Program-made: the position numbers and the translations under genes
Assembly (NCBI RefSeq): GCF_041431415.1
Contig: NZ_CP107845.1
Span: 7,130,001 to 7,194,000 of the forward strand
Direction: 5' to 3'
Source: Streptomyces sp. NBC_00513
Lineage (GTDB): Bacteria > Actinomycetota > Actinomycetes > Streptomycetales > Streptomycetaceae
DNA length: 64,000 bases
Part shown: positions 35,276 through 43,798 of the stretch, one piece after another
How positions within the stretch are numbered: position 1 is the stretch's first letter
How the letters are laid out: each line of letters opens with the position of its first letter
The notes under the pieces: generated by a model
The model's database searches: none
What the model saw: only the letters and a program-made list of their open reading frames with translations
What the model was told of the DNA's origin: nothing

Positions 35276-36811
35276 ATGTCCCGAACCGCATGGGAATCCC
35301 GCCAGGACCCCAAGGCAGCCCCACCCCGACAGGACGAGGAGGAGCGACTCAGAGAACTCGGCTACCAGCCGGTGCTCGCCCGCCGCATGGGAGGCTTCGG
35401 CAACTTCGCCATCAGCTTCTCGGTCATATCCGTCCTCTCGGGCTGCATGACCCTGTACGGCTTCGGCCTGGGCACCGGCGGACCGTCCGTCATGCTGTGG
35501 GGCTGGGTCGGTGTCGGCCTCTTCGTGCTCTGCGTGGGCCTCGCCCTGGCCGAGGTGACCAGCGCCTACCCGACGTCGGGGGCGCTGTACTACATGGCCG
35601 ACCGGCTCGGCGGACGCCGCTGGGGCTGGTACACGGGCTGGCTGAACCTGCTGGGCCTGCTCGGCGCCATCGCCGGGATCGACTACGGCGCCGCCCTGTT
35701 CACCGGCGCCTTCCTCAACCTCCAGTTCGGCTTCGTGCCCACCGCCGGCTCCACGTTCCTGATCTTCCTGTGCATCCTGCTGCTGCACGCCACGCTCAAC
35801 CTCTTCGGCGTCCGCCTCGTCAGCGTGCTCAACTCCATCAGCGTCTGGTGGCACCTGGCCGGTGTCGCCGTGATCGTCGGCGCCCTGGCCCTCGTCCCCG
35901 ACCACCACCAGTCGGCCTCGTTCGTGTTCACCGAGTTCGTCAACGACACCGGCTGGGCCAACCCGTTCTACGTGGCGGCCGTCGGCCTGCTCCTCGCCCA
36001 GTACACCTTCTCCGGCTACGACGCCTCCGCGCACCTGTCCGAGGAGACCTCGAACGCCTCCGTCTCCGCCGCCAAGGGCATCGTCCGGGCCATCTGGGTC
36101 TCCTGGATCGCCGGATTCGCCCTGCTCGCGGGCCTCACCTTCGCCATCCAGGACTACGCGGCCGTCCAGAACAGCGCCACCGGCGTCCCGCCGGCCCAGA
36201 TCCTCCTGGACGCCCTCGGCTCCGGCGGCGCGACCGCCCTGCTGCTCGTCGTCATCGTCGCGCAGCTCTTCTGCGGCAACGCCGAGGTCGCCGCCGCGAG
36301 CCGGATGGTCTTCGCGTTCAGCCGGGACAACGCCCTGCCCGGCTCCGCGCTGTGGCGCAAGGTCAGCAGCCGTACCCAGACGCCCGTCCCGGCGGTGTGG
36401 CTGTCGGTCGTCGTCGCGGGAGTGCTCGCCCTGCCGTCCCTCTACTCCGCCACCGCGTACGGCGCCGTGACCGCCATCAACGTCATCGGCATCACCCCGG
36501 CCTACGCCATCCCGATCTACCTGCGGCTCCGCGCCGGCGACCGGTTCGAACCCGGCCCGTGGAGCCTCGGCCGCTGGAGCAAGCCGATCGGCTGGATCGC
36601 CGTCGTCTGGGTGGCCGTCGTCACCGTGCTGTTCTGCCTGCCGCAGAAGTCCCCGGTCACCATCGACTCGATGAACTACGCGGTGATCGCCCTGGCCGTG
36701 GTGTTGGTGCTCGCCAGCGTGTGGTGGTACGTCGCCCGACGCTCCTACGGCACCCCGTCGGCGTACGGGAACGCCCGGGAGCAGGCCGAGATCGCCGAGG
36801 ACATCGTCTGA
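35276..36811 (+). CDS. APC-family amino acid/amine permease
   Basis: A 511-residue, 12-helix permease. After a 35-residue cytoplasmic N-terminus it shows MGGFGNFAISFSVISVLSG in helix 1, LALAEVTSAYPTSGALYYMA in helix 2-3, and FSGYDASAHLSEETSNASVSAAKGI in helix 6, which is characteristic of the ACT/GABA-permease branch. GGAGGT precedes the ATG by 6 bases. Substrate could be GABA, choline or a basic amino acid. Strong terminator downstream. Confidence 0.88.
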   Translation: MSRTAWESRQDPKAAPPRQDEEERLRELGYQPVLARRMGGFGNFAISFSVISVLSGCMTLYGFGLGTGGPSVMLWGWVGVGLFVLCVGLALAEVTSAYPTSGALYYMADRLGGRRWGWYTGWLNLLGLLGAIAGIDYGAALFTGAFLNLQFGFVPTAGSTFLIFLCILLLHATLNLFGVRLVSVLNSISVWWHLAGVAVIVGALALVPDHHQSASFVFTEFVNDTGWANPFYVAAVGLLLAQYTFSGYDASAHLSEETSNASVSAAKGIVRAIWVSWIAGFALLAGLTFAIQDYAAVQNSATGVPPAQILLDALGSGGATALLLVVIVAQLFCGNAEVAAASRMVFAFSRDNALPGSALWRKVSSRTQTPVPAVWLSVVVAGVLALPSLYSATAYGAVTAINVIGITPAYAIPIYLRLRAGDRFEPGPWSLGRWSKPIGWIAVVWVAVVTVLFCLPQKSPVTIDSMNYAVIALAVVLVLASVWWYVARRSYGTPSAYGNAREQAEIAEDIV

Positions 36812-36829
36812 GCACACCACGCGACGCCG

Positions 36830-36863
36830 CCTCGGCCGGCCACCGCAGGGTGGCCGGCCGAGG
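36830..36863. terminator. Bidirectional hairpin between permease and csp
   Basis: CCTCGGCCGGCCACC, a GCAG loop and GGTGGCCGGCCGAGG form a perfect 15-bp stem between the convergent permease and cold-shock genes. Confidence 0.9.
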
Positions 36864-36905
36864 CGGGCGGGGGTGAAGCCTCGCTTCGGGTTCCGTGCGT
36901 TGCGT

Positions 36906-37109
36906 TCAGGCGACCACGATGTTCTCGGCCTGCGGCCCCTTCTGCCCCTGGGTCACGTCGAACGTGACGGCCTGCCCCTCGGTGAGCTCCCGGTAGCCCG
37001 AGCCCGCGATGTTGGAGTAGTGGGCGAACACGTCCGGACCGCCACCCTCCTGGGCGATGAAGCCGAAGCCCTTCTCCGAGTTGAACCACTTCACGGTGCC
37101 ACTGGCCAT
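36906..37109 (-). CDS. Cold-shock protein (CspA family)
   Basis: A 67-residue OB-fold nucleic-acid chaperone. RNP1 is KGFGFIA and RNP2 is DVFAHYSNI; the start [18 protein letters not shown] and the end GPQAENIVV are classic. ATG 37109 is chosen because AAGGATGTTCAGC lies upstream; an ATG at 37118 overlaps that site. About 135 bases separate it from the next gene, leaving space for the long 5' leader typical of csp genes. Confidence 0.95.
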   Translation of the reverse strand: MASGTVKWFNSEKGFGFIAQEGGGPDVFAHYSNIAGSGYRELTEGQAVTFDVTQGQKGPQAENIVVA

Positions 37110-37247
37110 GCTGAACATCCTTCGTCCACACGGGGAACCGGCCCGGTCGGGACGGCCCCGAAGCGCGGCGCCGCCGGCTTCGCCAGCAGGACTACCCCGA
37201 TCCGCGCCCGCGTACGCCAGGCGGGCAGCGTTCGATCGGCGGGCTTC

Positions 37248-38654
37248 TCAGACGGAGTCGCGACCCCTGCGGGCGGGCTCGCCGTTCGCGGGCGGGTAGC
37301 CGGGTCGCGCCGGTACCGGCGGCCGCAGCGGCGGCGAGGGCAGCGGCGGGAGCGCCGGGTCGTACAGCCAGGTCGCGAACAGGTCGTCGACCGGTTCGGC
37401 CGCGTAGCGGGCCACGTGGCCGATGAAGCCCGCGGTGGTCACCACGCCGTTCCGGTGCGCCGCGGCCCAGTCACGCAACATCCGGAAGAACGCGCCGTCG
37501 CCCAGGGCGCAGCGCACCGCGTGCACGGCGAGACCCCCGCGCTGGTACAGCCGGTCGTCGAACATCAGCTTGCGACCGGGATCCGCCGGCGTCAGGTCCT
37601 GCGGCTGCGAGGACAGGAGCCGGTGCGCGCCGAGGGCCAGCGCGTGCGCGGTGCGGCCACCGGAGTGCTCCGACCACAGCCATTCCGCGTACTTCGCGAA
37701 GCCCTCGTTCAGCCAGATGTGCCGCCAGTCGGCGATGCTGACGCTGTTGCCGAACCACTGGTGAGCGAGCTCGTGGGCGACGAGCCGTTCCGAACCGCGC
37801 GCGCCGTCCACGTGATTGGCGCCGAAGAGCGACAACCCCTGGGCCTCCACCGGCACGTCCAGTTCCTCGTCGACCACCACGACCGCGTACTCGCCGAACG
37901 GATAGGGGCCGAACAGGTCCTCGAACAACCGCATCATGGCGGGCTGCCGGGCGAAGTCCCGGGAGAAGCGCGGCAGCAGGTGGGCCGGTACGTGGGCGGT
38001 CTGCGGCACCCCGCCGAGCCCCGGATCGCCGAGCAACACCGTCTGGTACGCCCCGATGGCCAGGCCCACCAGATAGCTGGAGGTCGGCGCGGACTGTTCG
38101 TACACCCAGGTGGTGGTGCTGGCCTTCGTCGTGCGGGTGAGCAACCGGCCGCCGGCCACCACCGTGTAGGCGGACGGGGTGTTCACCGAGATCTGGTACG
38201 AGGCCTTGTCCGCCGGCCTGTCGTTGCACGGATACCAGGAGGGGGCGCCGACCGGCTGGCTGGCCACCAGCGCGCCGTCCGTCAGCTCCTCCCAGCCGAT
38301 GCCGCCCCACGGGCTGCGCACCGGCTTGGGATTGCCCGCCCAGTGCACCTCCACCGTGAAGGCGGCGCCGGCGGCGAGCGGCTTGGCCGGCCGGACCCGC
38401 AGCTTTCCGCCGCGGTGGGTGAAATGCGGCGCCCGGCCGTTCACCAGGACCCGGCCTATCCGGAAATCGGCCAGGTTCAGGTGGAACTCGGCGAGCGGTG
38501 CCCGCCCCGCGATGGCGCTGAGCCGGGCCGTCCCCGCCAGCCGGTTGGGGCCGGGGCGGTACTCCAGAGCGAGTTCGTAGCGGTGCACACGGTAACGGGG
38601 GTCGCCGTTGGCCGGAAAGTACGGGTCCGATGCCGCTGTTCTCTGGCCGCTCAT
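37248..38654 (-). CDS. M1-family metallopeptidase next to the Pls-like synthetase
   Basis: A 468-residue zinc aminopeptidase-like protein of family M1. The metal site is HELAHQWFG near residues 293-301 with the third ligand Glu in NEGFAKYAEWL about 20 residues later; a GxMEN-like substrate motif is replaced by AQGLSLFG. No clear signal peptide is visible. GGGAG precedes the ATG, 29 bases after the Pls-like stop. Some streptomycete poly-lysine loci pair the synthetase with a polymer-degrading Zn peptidase that protects the producer; I infer the same role here. Confidence 0.85.
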   Translation of the reverse strand: MSGQRTAASDPYFPANGDPRYRVHRYELALEYRPGPNRLAGTARLSAIAGRAPLAEFHLNLADFRIGRVLVNGRAPHFTHRGGKLRVRPAKPLAAGAAFTVEVHWAGNPKPVRSPWGGIGWEELTDGALVASQPVGAPSWYPCNDRPADKASYQISVNTPSAYTVVAGGRLLTRTTKASTTTWVYEQSAPTSSYLVGLAIGAYQTVLLGDPGLGGVPQTAHVPAHLLPRFSRDFARQPAMMRLFEDLFGPYPFGEYAVVVVDEELDVPVEAQGLSLFGANHVDGARGSERLVAHELAHQWFGNSVSIADWRHIWLNEGFAKYAEWLWSEHSGGRTAHALALGAHRLLSSQPQDLTPADPGRKLMFDDRLYQRGGLAVHAVRCALGDGAFFRMLRDWAAAHRNGVVTTAGFIGHVARYAAEPVDDLFATWLYDPALPPLPSPPLRPPVPARPGYPPANGEPARRGRDSV

Positions 38655-38683
38655 ACCGCTCCCTGCGCTGTGCTCGGGCCCTC

Positions 38684-41600
38684 TCAGGCCCGCCACGCCT
38701 CGATCGGGTTGCCCAGCCAACGGGTGTCGGCGGGGACGGATTCCCCGGCCATCACGAGAGAGGCGGGACCCAGTGTGCTGTGGGCACCGACCGTACTCCC
38801 GGGCAGGACGATGCCGCCCGGCCCCAGGGTGGAGCCCTCACGGAGGACCACAGTATCCGTCCTCAAGATCCGGTCGTGGAAGAGGTGCGTCTGCAACACG
38901 CAGCCGCGGTTCACACTCACCGCGTCGCCCAGCACCACCAGGTCCGTCTCGGGCAACCAGTAGCTCTCACACCACACGCCCCGGCCGATCCGGGCCCCGA
39001 GCGCGCGCAACCACAGGGCCAGCACCGGCGTACCGGGCACGGATCCGGCCAACCACGGCACGGCCAGCACCTCGACGAAGGTGTCGGCCAGCTCGTTGCG
39101 CCACACGAAGCCGCTCCACAACGGGTGCTCTCCCGCCCGGTGCCGCCCCACCAGCAGCCACTTCGCGGCCACCGTGACCCCGCACGCCGCCGTACCGGCC
39201 GCGAGCAGGACCACCCCGGACAACAGCGCCGCGCCCGCGACCCCCGTCCCGTCCGCCGTGCCCAGAGCGCAGAGCGCCGCCACCGTCAGCACGGCCAGGG
39301 CCGCCGAGCAGAACACCGGCACGAGCCGGCACAGCTCCACCAGGCCCCGCGCCCACAGCAGCCGTACGGGCGGATCGTAGGTCAGGCTCTGGTCGGCGTC
39401 CGCGGTGGACCGGGGCAGCCTGACCGGCGGCAGACCCAGGTACGAACTGCCCTTCTTGGCCTTCTTCGGAGTCGCCGACAGCACCCCGACCAGCCCGCCG
39501 TCCGGCACCGTGCGGCCCGGCGCGGTCATGCCGGAGTTCCCCAGGAACGCCCGCCGGCCGATCTCGGAGTGACCGATCCGCATCCAGCCGCCGCCCAGTT
39601 CGTACGGGGCGGTCAGGGTGTCGTCGGCCAGGAAGGCACCCTCGCCGACGGTGGTGAGGCTCGGCAGAGCGAGCACCGTGGACACCTCCGCGCCCCGGCC
39701 GATCCTCATGCCCAGCAGCCTCAGCCACACCGGAGTGATCAGCCCGGCGTACAGCGGGAACAGGGTCTCCCGCGACAGGTCCATCAGCTGGGTGACCGTC
39801 CACGCCTGCCAGCCGATCCTGCCGTGCGTCGGATGCGTGCCCGTCCGCAGGCCGAGGCTGAGCAGCCGTACGGACACCAGCAGCAGCAGCGCGTACGCCG
39901 CCCCGAACGCGAGGGCCCCGGGCACCACGGCGAGCAAGGCGCCCCGCAGCGCCTCGACCAGCCCGGCGTCGGCCGGCACGAACCGGCCGACCACGAACAG
40001 GGCGGGCAGGGCGGCGAGCACCGGCAGCGCCGTGAGACCGAAGCCGGCCGCCCCGTAGGCGGCCCGCCACCGGAGCGAGCGCGGCGGGCGTTCCCGGGGC
40101 CAGTTGCGCTTGGCCTTGCCGAGCTTGACGGCGGGAGCCCCGGCCCAGCGCTGGCCGGTCGGCACCTGCCCGGCCACGGCGGAACCCGGGGCCACCTCGG
40201 CCCGCTTGCCGACCCGCGCACCGGGGAAGAGCAGGCTGCGGGTGCCGACCACCGCACCCGCGCCGACCTTCACCGGGCCGATCACCAGCCGGTCCCCGTC
40301 CAACCAGTGCCCGCTCAGGTCCACCTCCGACTCCACGGCGCAGCCGCGGCCGAGCTTGAGCATGCCCGTCACCGGCGGCAGCGAGTGCAGGTCCACCTCG
40401 GGCCCGACCTTGGCGCCGAGGGCCCGCGCGTAACGCTCCAGCCAGGAACCGGTCAGCGAGGTCGCTCCGGCGCACTCGGCGAGCCGCTCGGCCGTCCACA
40501 ACCTCAGGTGCACGCTTCCCCCGCGCGGATGACGGCCCGCCTTCACCCCGCGCAACAACAGGCGCGCGCCGCCGGCCGCGATCACCAGCCGGCCCGGCGG
40601 ACTGAACAGCAGCGCCGCGCCGGCGGCGACCAGCCACCACGAGGCGGTGGGCGCCCACGGATAGGGCCCGAACAGGTGCAGCACGTTGCCCAGGGCCAGC
40701 AACGCCACCGTCCAGCGCAGACCGACCAGCGTGAACAGCGGGAGCAGCAGGAGACACTGCGCCACCTGGGAACGCGGCGGAACCGGGGCGACGACACGGG
40801 CCGCGTCCTCGTCCCGTACCGACTTCTCCAACCGGCGGGCCAGCTTGCGCAGGGTGGGCTGCTGGTAGATGTCGAGGACGGCCGCGCGCGGGTAGCGGGT
40901 GCGCAGGCGCGTGGTGAGGCGGGCGGCGGCGAGGCTGTTGCCGCCGATCGCGAAGAAGTCGTCGGACGCCCCGGCGACGGTCACGCCCAGGGTCTCGCCC
41001 CACTGCTCGGCGAGCCAGGCCTCGGTGCCGTACAACTGCTCGACGGGCCCGGAGGCCTCCGTCTCGGGGAGCGGCCAGGGCAGCGCGTCCCGGTCCACCT
41101 TGCCGGAGGTGCGCGTCGGCAGGTCGGCGACGGGCGCGAGCAGCGGCACGAGGGCCGCGGGCAACTCGGCGCGCAGCCGCTCGACGGCCGCCGCGTGGTC
41201 CCAGCCCTCCTGGGTGACCAGATAGCCGACCAGGAGTTGGTTGCCGCCGCGCGCCGTGCGGACCGCGCACGCCGCGCCCGCGACACCGGGCAGTGCCTGG
41301 AGCGCGGCGTCCACCTCGCCCAGCTCGATCCGGCGACCGCCCAGCTTGATCTGTTCGTCGCCCCGGCCGAGGAAGACCAGCCCCTCCGGTTCCGCGCGGA
41401 CGAGGTCGCCGCTGCGGTAGGCGCGCCGCCAGCCGAGGGATTCCAGCGGGGCGTACTTCTCGGCGTCCTTCGCCGGGTCCAGGTAGCGGGCCAGTCCGAC
41501 ACCGCCGATGACGAGCTGTCCGCTGCCGCCCATCGGCACCGGTTCGCCGGACTCGTCGACCACGGCCAGTTCCCAACCGTTCAGCGGGAGGCCGATCCGG

Positions 41601-42724
41601 ATCGGTTCCTCGCCGGTCAGGAGCGAGGCGCAGGCGACGACGGTGGCCTCGGTGGGGCCGTAGGTGTTCCACACTTCACGGCCCTCGGTGACCAGGCGCT
41701 GGGTCAGCTCGGGCGGGCACGCTTCCCCGCCGAAGATCAGCAACCGGACGTCGGCGAGAGTGTCGGGCTCCCAGAGCGCGGCCAGGGTGGGGACCGTGGA
41801 CACCACGGTGATGTCCTGTTCCAACAGCCAGGGGCCGAGGTCGGCGCCGCTGCGGACCTGGGAGCGGGGGACGGGCACGAGGCAGGCGCCGTGGCGCCAG
41901 GCCAGCCACATCTCCTCGCAGGACGCGTCGAAGGCGACGGACAGCCCGGCCATGACCCGGTCGCCGGGCCCGATCGGCTCCTCGGCGAGGAAGAGCGCGG
42001 ACTCCGCGTCGACGAACGCGGCGGCGCCGCGGTGGCTGACGGCGACACCCTTGGGCTTGCCGGTGGAACCGGAGGTGAAGATGATCCACGCGTCGTGTTC
42101 GGGTCCCGGGCGCGCGGCGGGCTCCGTCGGGAGTCCCGAGGGTGCCGCCGCCGGTCGTCCGGTCACCTCGACACGCTCTCCGGCGCCCAGGACGGCCCGC
42201 ACCCCGGCCTCGGCGAAGACCAGCTCGGCCCGCTCGTCCGGGTCCTCGGCGTCGACCGGCACGTAGGCGGCGCCGGCGGCGAGCACGGCGAGGACGGACA
42301 CGTACAGCTCGTTGGTCCCGGACGGCACGCGAACGCCGACCCGGTCGCCGCGCCCCACCCCGGCGGCAGCGAGGGCACGCCTGCGACGCTCCACCTCCGA
42401 GGCCAGCGCCCGGTAGGTCAGGCGGCCGGCGCCGTCGTCCAGGGCGAGCTCGTCGGGGTGCGCGCGCACGGTGGCCTCGAAGACGTCGACGAGGGTGCGC
42501 GGCGGGGCGGCGGGCCCGGCGGAGAAGACCGCGCCCTTCCCGGACTCCCCGCCCGTCCCGTGCTCCCCGTGCCCAGCGGACCCGCCGGGCACACCGGAAC
42601 CCTCGGGCACGCCGGAACCCTCGGGCCCGAGGCCGTCTCGATCCGCGTCGGCGGCGCCCACGTGGCCGTTTCCGCCCTCGTCGTCGAGCAGAGTCAGTTC
42701 ACCGCGTTCAGGTGTGGCTGCCAT
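38684..42724 (-). CDS. Pls/PosA-type membrane NRPS (cationic homopoly-amino-acid synthetase)
   Basis: A 1346-residue protein close in size and order to epsilon-poly-lysine synthetase Pls. Residues 70-575 are an adenylation domain (TSGSTGKPKG near 215, YGPTEA, YRSGDL, GRGDEQIKLGGRRIEL, and the A10 lysine in RTSGKVDR). Residues 580-645 are a carrier domain with the phosphopantetheine serine in GGNSLAAARL near 597. Then six membrane helices separate three tandem soluble domains with left-handed beta-helix hexapeptides (VGAGAVVG, SEIGRRAFLGNSG, LGPGGIVLPGSTVGAHSTLG). In Pls these domains form isopeptide bonds at the membrane. The by-eye pocket code is D-A-E-S-I-G-T-V-V-K, lysine-like. Divergent from an ArsR gene. 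Confidence 0.9.
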   Translation of the reverse strand: MAATPERGELTLLDDEGGNGHVGAADADRDGLGPEGSGVPEGSGVPGGSAGHGEHGTGGESGKGAVFSAGPAAPPRTLVDVFEATVRAHPDELALDDGAGRLTYRALASEVERRRRALAAAGVGRGDRVGVRVPSGTNELYVSVLAVLAAGAAYVPVDAEDPDERAELVFAEAGVRAVLGAGERVEVTGRPAAAPSGLPTEPAARPGPEHDAWIIFTSGSTGKPKGVAVSHRGAAAFVDAESALFLAEEPIGPGDRVMAGLSVAFDASCEEMWLAWRHGACLVPVPRSQVRSGADLGPWLLEQDITVVSTVPTLAALWEPDTLADVRLLIFGGEACPPELTQRLVTEGREVWNTYGPTEATVVACASLLTGEEPIRIGLPLNGWELAVVDESGEPVPMGGSGQLVIGGVGLARYLDPAKDAEKYAPLESLGWRRAYRSGDLVRAEPEGLVFLGRGDEQIKLGGRRIELGEVDAALQALPGVAGAACAVRTARGGNQLLVGYLVTQEGWDHAAAVERLRAELPAALVPLLAPVADLPTRTSGKVDRDALPWPLPETEASGPVEQLYGTEAWLAEQWGETLGVTVAGASDDFFAIGGNSLAAARLTTRLRTRYPRAAVLDIYQQPTLRKLARRLEKSVRDEDAARVVAPVPPRSQVAQCLLLLPLFTLVGLRWTVALLALGNVLHLFGPYPWAPTASWWLVAAGAALLFSPPGRLVIAAGGARLLLRGVKAGRHPRGGSVHLRLWTAERLAECAGATSLTGSWLERYARALGAKVGPEVDLHSLPPVTGMLKLGRGCAVESEVDLSGHWLDGDRLVIGPVKVGAGAVVGTRSLLFPGARVGKRAEVAPGSAVAGQVPTGQRWAGAPAVKLGKAKRNWPRERPPRSLRWRAAYGAAGFGLTALPVLAALPALFVVGRFVPADAGLVEALRGALLAVVPGALAFGAAYALLLLVSVRLLSLGLRTGTHPTHGRIGWQAWTVTQLMDLSRETLFPLYAGLITPVWLRLLGMRIGRGAEVSTVLALPSLTTVGEGAFLADDTLTAPYELGGGWMRIGHSEIGRRAFLGNSGMTAPGRTVPDGGLVGVLSATPKKAKKGSSYLGLPPVRLPRSTADADQSLTYDPPVRLLWARGLVELCRLVPVFCSAALAVLTVAALCALGTADGTGVAGAALLSGVVLLAAGTAACGVTVAAKWLLVGRHRAGEHPLWSGFVWRNELADTFVEVLAVPWLAGSVPGTPVLALWLRALGARIGRGVWCESYWLPETDLVVLGDAVSVNRGCVLQTHLFHDRILRTDTVVLREGSTLGPGGIVLPGSTVGAHSTLGPASLVMAGESVPADTRWLGNPIEAWRA

Positions 42725-42940
42725 CGGCCCTCACGTCTCGGTCCCGGAGTGTCCGGGTCGCCGGCGGAGCCCAGGTTTGCCCGGGTTGTTCCGGCCCAGC
42801 ACCAAACAACCGGCCAGTCTAGTCCGCGATCAAGAATCTTCTCGTCGAAGGCTTGTGTGTGGCGGAGAAGAGGCGGTACGGGACACGGACGTGCCCCGTC
42901 CGTGCGGGGCTGCCGTACGACCCCGTCCGAAAGACCGGCA

Positions 42941-42964
42941 ACCATTCGGCGTCCAGCGAAGTTT
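42941..42964. promoter_or_regulatory. Imperfect operator upstream of the ArsR gene
   Basis: ACCATTCGGCG, 2 bases, CAGCGAAGTTT. Each 11-base arm matches 8 of 11 positions of the perfect operator at 43755, with the same 11-2-11 layout, and it ends 17 bases before the regulator's ATG. It suggests autoregulation. Confidence 0.5.
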
Positions 42965-42981
42965 TACGGCATCCTGGGTGC

Positions 42982-43716
42982 ATGAACGACGTATCGGCCG
43001 GAAGGCCCACGGATGCCCCCGCACCCGCGGCCCGCCTGGCCTCCCTCGCCTCCGCGCTGGCCGACGAGACCCGGGCCGCCATCTGCATGACCCTGCTCGA
43101 AGGGCGCGCCTGGACCGCCGGTGAACTGGCCCGGATCACCTCGGTCGCGCCGTCCACGATCAGCGGCCACCTGTCCCGGCTGCTCGACGCGGGGATCTGT
43201 GTCACCGAGCGGCAGGGCCGCCACAGCTACGTACGGATCGCCGACGCGGCGACGGCCCGTCTGGTGGACGAACTCGCCTCCCACGCCATCCCCGATCGGG
43301 ACGCCGCGCACGCCGTGCCCGTCGTGTCCGCGCCCGACCCGCTCGCCCGGGCCCGGACCTGTTACGACCACTTCGCGGGGCGGCTGGGGATGGCGGTCAC
43401 CGATGCCATGGGGGAGCGGGGGCTGCTGCGGACCGAGGCGGCCTTCGAGTTGACCGAGGCGGGGCGCGAGTGGTGCGGGCGCGCCGGCGTGGACCTCGCC
43501 CGGGAAGGCCGTCGGCCCCTGGCGAGCTCCTGCCTGGACTGGACCGAGCGGCGCCGGCACCTGGGCGGCCTCGCCGGGGCGCGACTGTGCGCGCGGGCGC
43601 TGGGCGAGCGCTGGGTGGTGAGGCCGGCCGGCGGCGGCCGGGCGCTCCTGGTGACCGGCGAGGGGGAGCGGGCCTTCGGAGAACTGCTGGGGATCGCGGC
43701 GGACGCCTGGGCCTGA
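42982..43716 (+). CDS. ArsR/HTH_20-type transcriptional regulator
   Basis: A 244-residue winged-helix regulator. Residues 18-95 match the ArsR fold: LASALADETRAAICMTLLEGRAWT, then the recognition helix APSTISGHLSRLLDAGICVTERQGRHSYVRIAD (residues 62-94, shown in parts). It has no metal-binding CxC. The C-terminal half (CYDHFAGRLGMAVTDAM... and RRHLGGLAGARLC) is shared by larger ArsR relatives controlling efflux. The ribosome binding site is weak. Divergent from the Pls-like gene and upstream of an EamA transporter whose promoter carries a matching palindrome. Confidence 0.85.
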   Translation: MNDVSAGRPTDAPAPAARLASLASALADETRAAICMTLLEGRAWTAGELARITSVAPSTISGHLSRLLDAGICVTERQGRHSYVRIADAATARLVDELASHAIPDRDAAHAVPVVSAPDPLARARTCYDHFAGRLGMAVTDAMGERGLLRTEAAFELTEAGREWCGRAGVDLAREGRRPLASSCLDWTERRRHLGGLAGARLCARALGERWVVRPAGGGRALLVTGEGERAFGELLGIAADAWA

Positions 43717-43754
43717 AGGGGCAGTGGGGGTGGCGGGACGGGAAGTACAGCAAA

Positions 43755-43778
43755 ACATTTCGGTGGACACCGAAATGT
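43755..43778. promoter_or_regulatory. Perfect 11-2-11 palindromic operator of the EamA gene
   Basis: ACATTTCGGTG is followed after 2 bases (GA) by its exact inverted copy. It lies between the ArsR stop and the EamA start and covers the -35 element. The size and symmetry fit an ArsR dimer site. Confidence 0.75.
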
Positions 43779-43792
43779 GTGCTGGCTAGGGT
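43764..43792 (+). promoter_or_regulatory. Leaderless promoter of the EamA gene
   Basis: TGGACA (43764-43769), 17 bases, TAGGGT (43787-43792), then 6 bases to the ATG at 43799. This matches the vegetative TTGAC/TAGRRT consensus and predicts transcription starting at or next to the A of ATG. No ribosome binding site is present, which supports a leaderless mRNA. Confidence 0.65.
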
Positions 43793-43798
43793 GCCTCC

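Noticed and set aside
38630..42985. 1451-residue open frame on the plus strand opposite the Pls-like gene
   Set aside because: It is the antisense shadow of a GC-rich gene: composition is dominated by R, G, H and P, with no domain, no ribosome binding site, and the minus strand carries an unmistakable NRPS.
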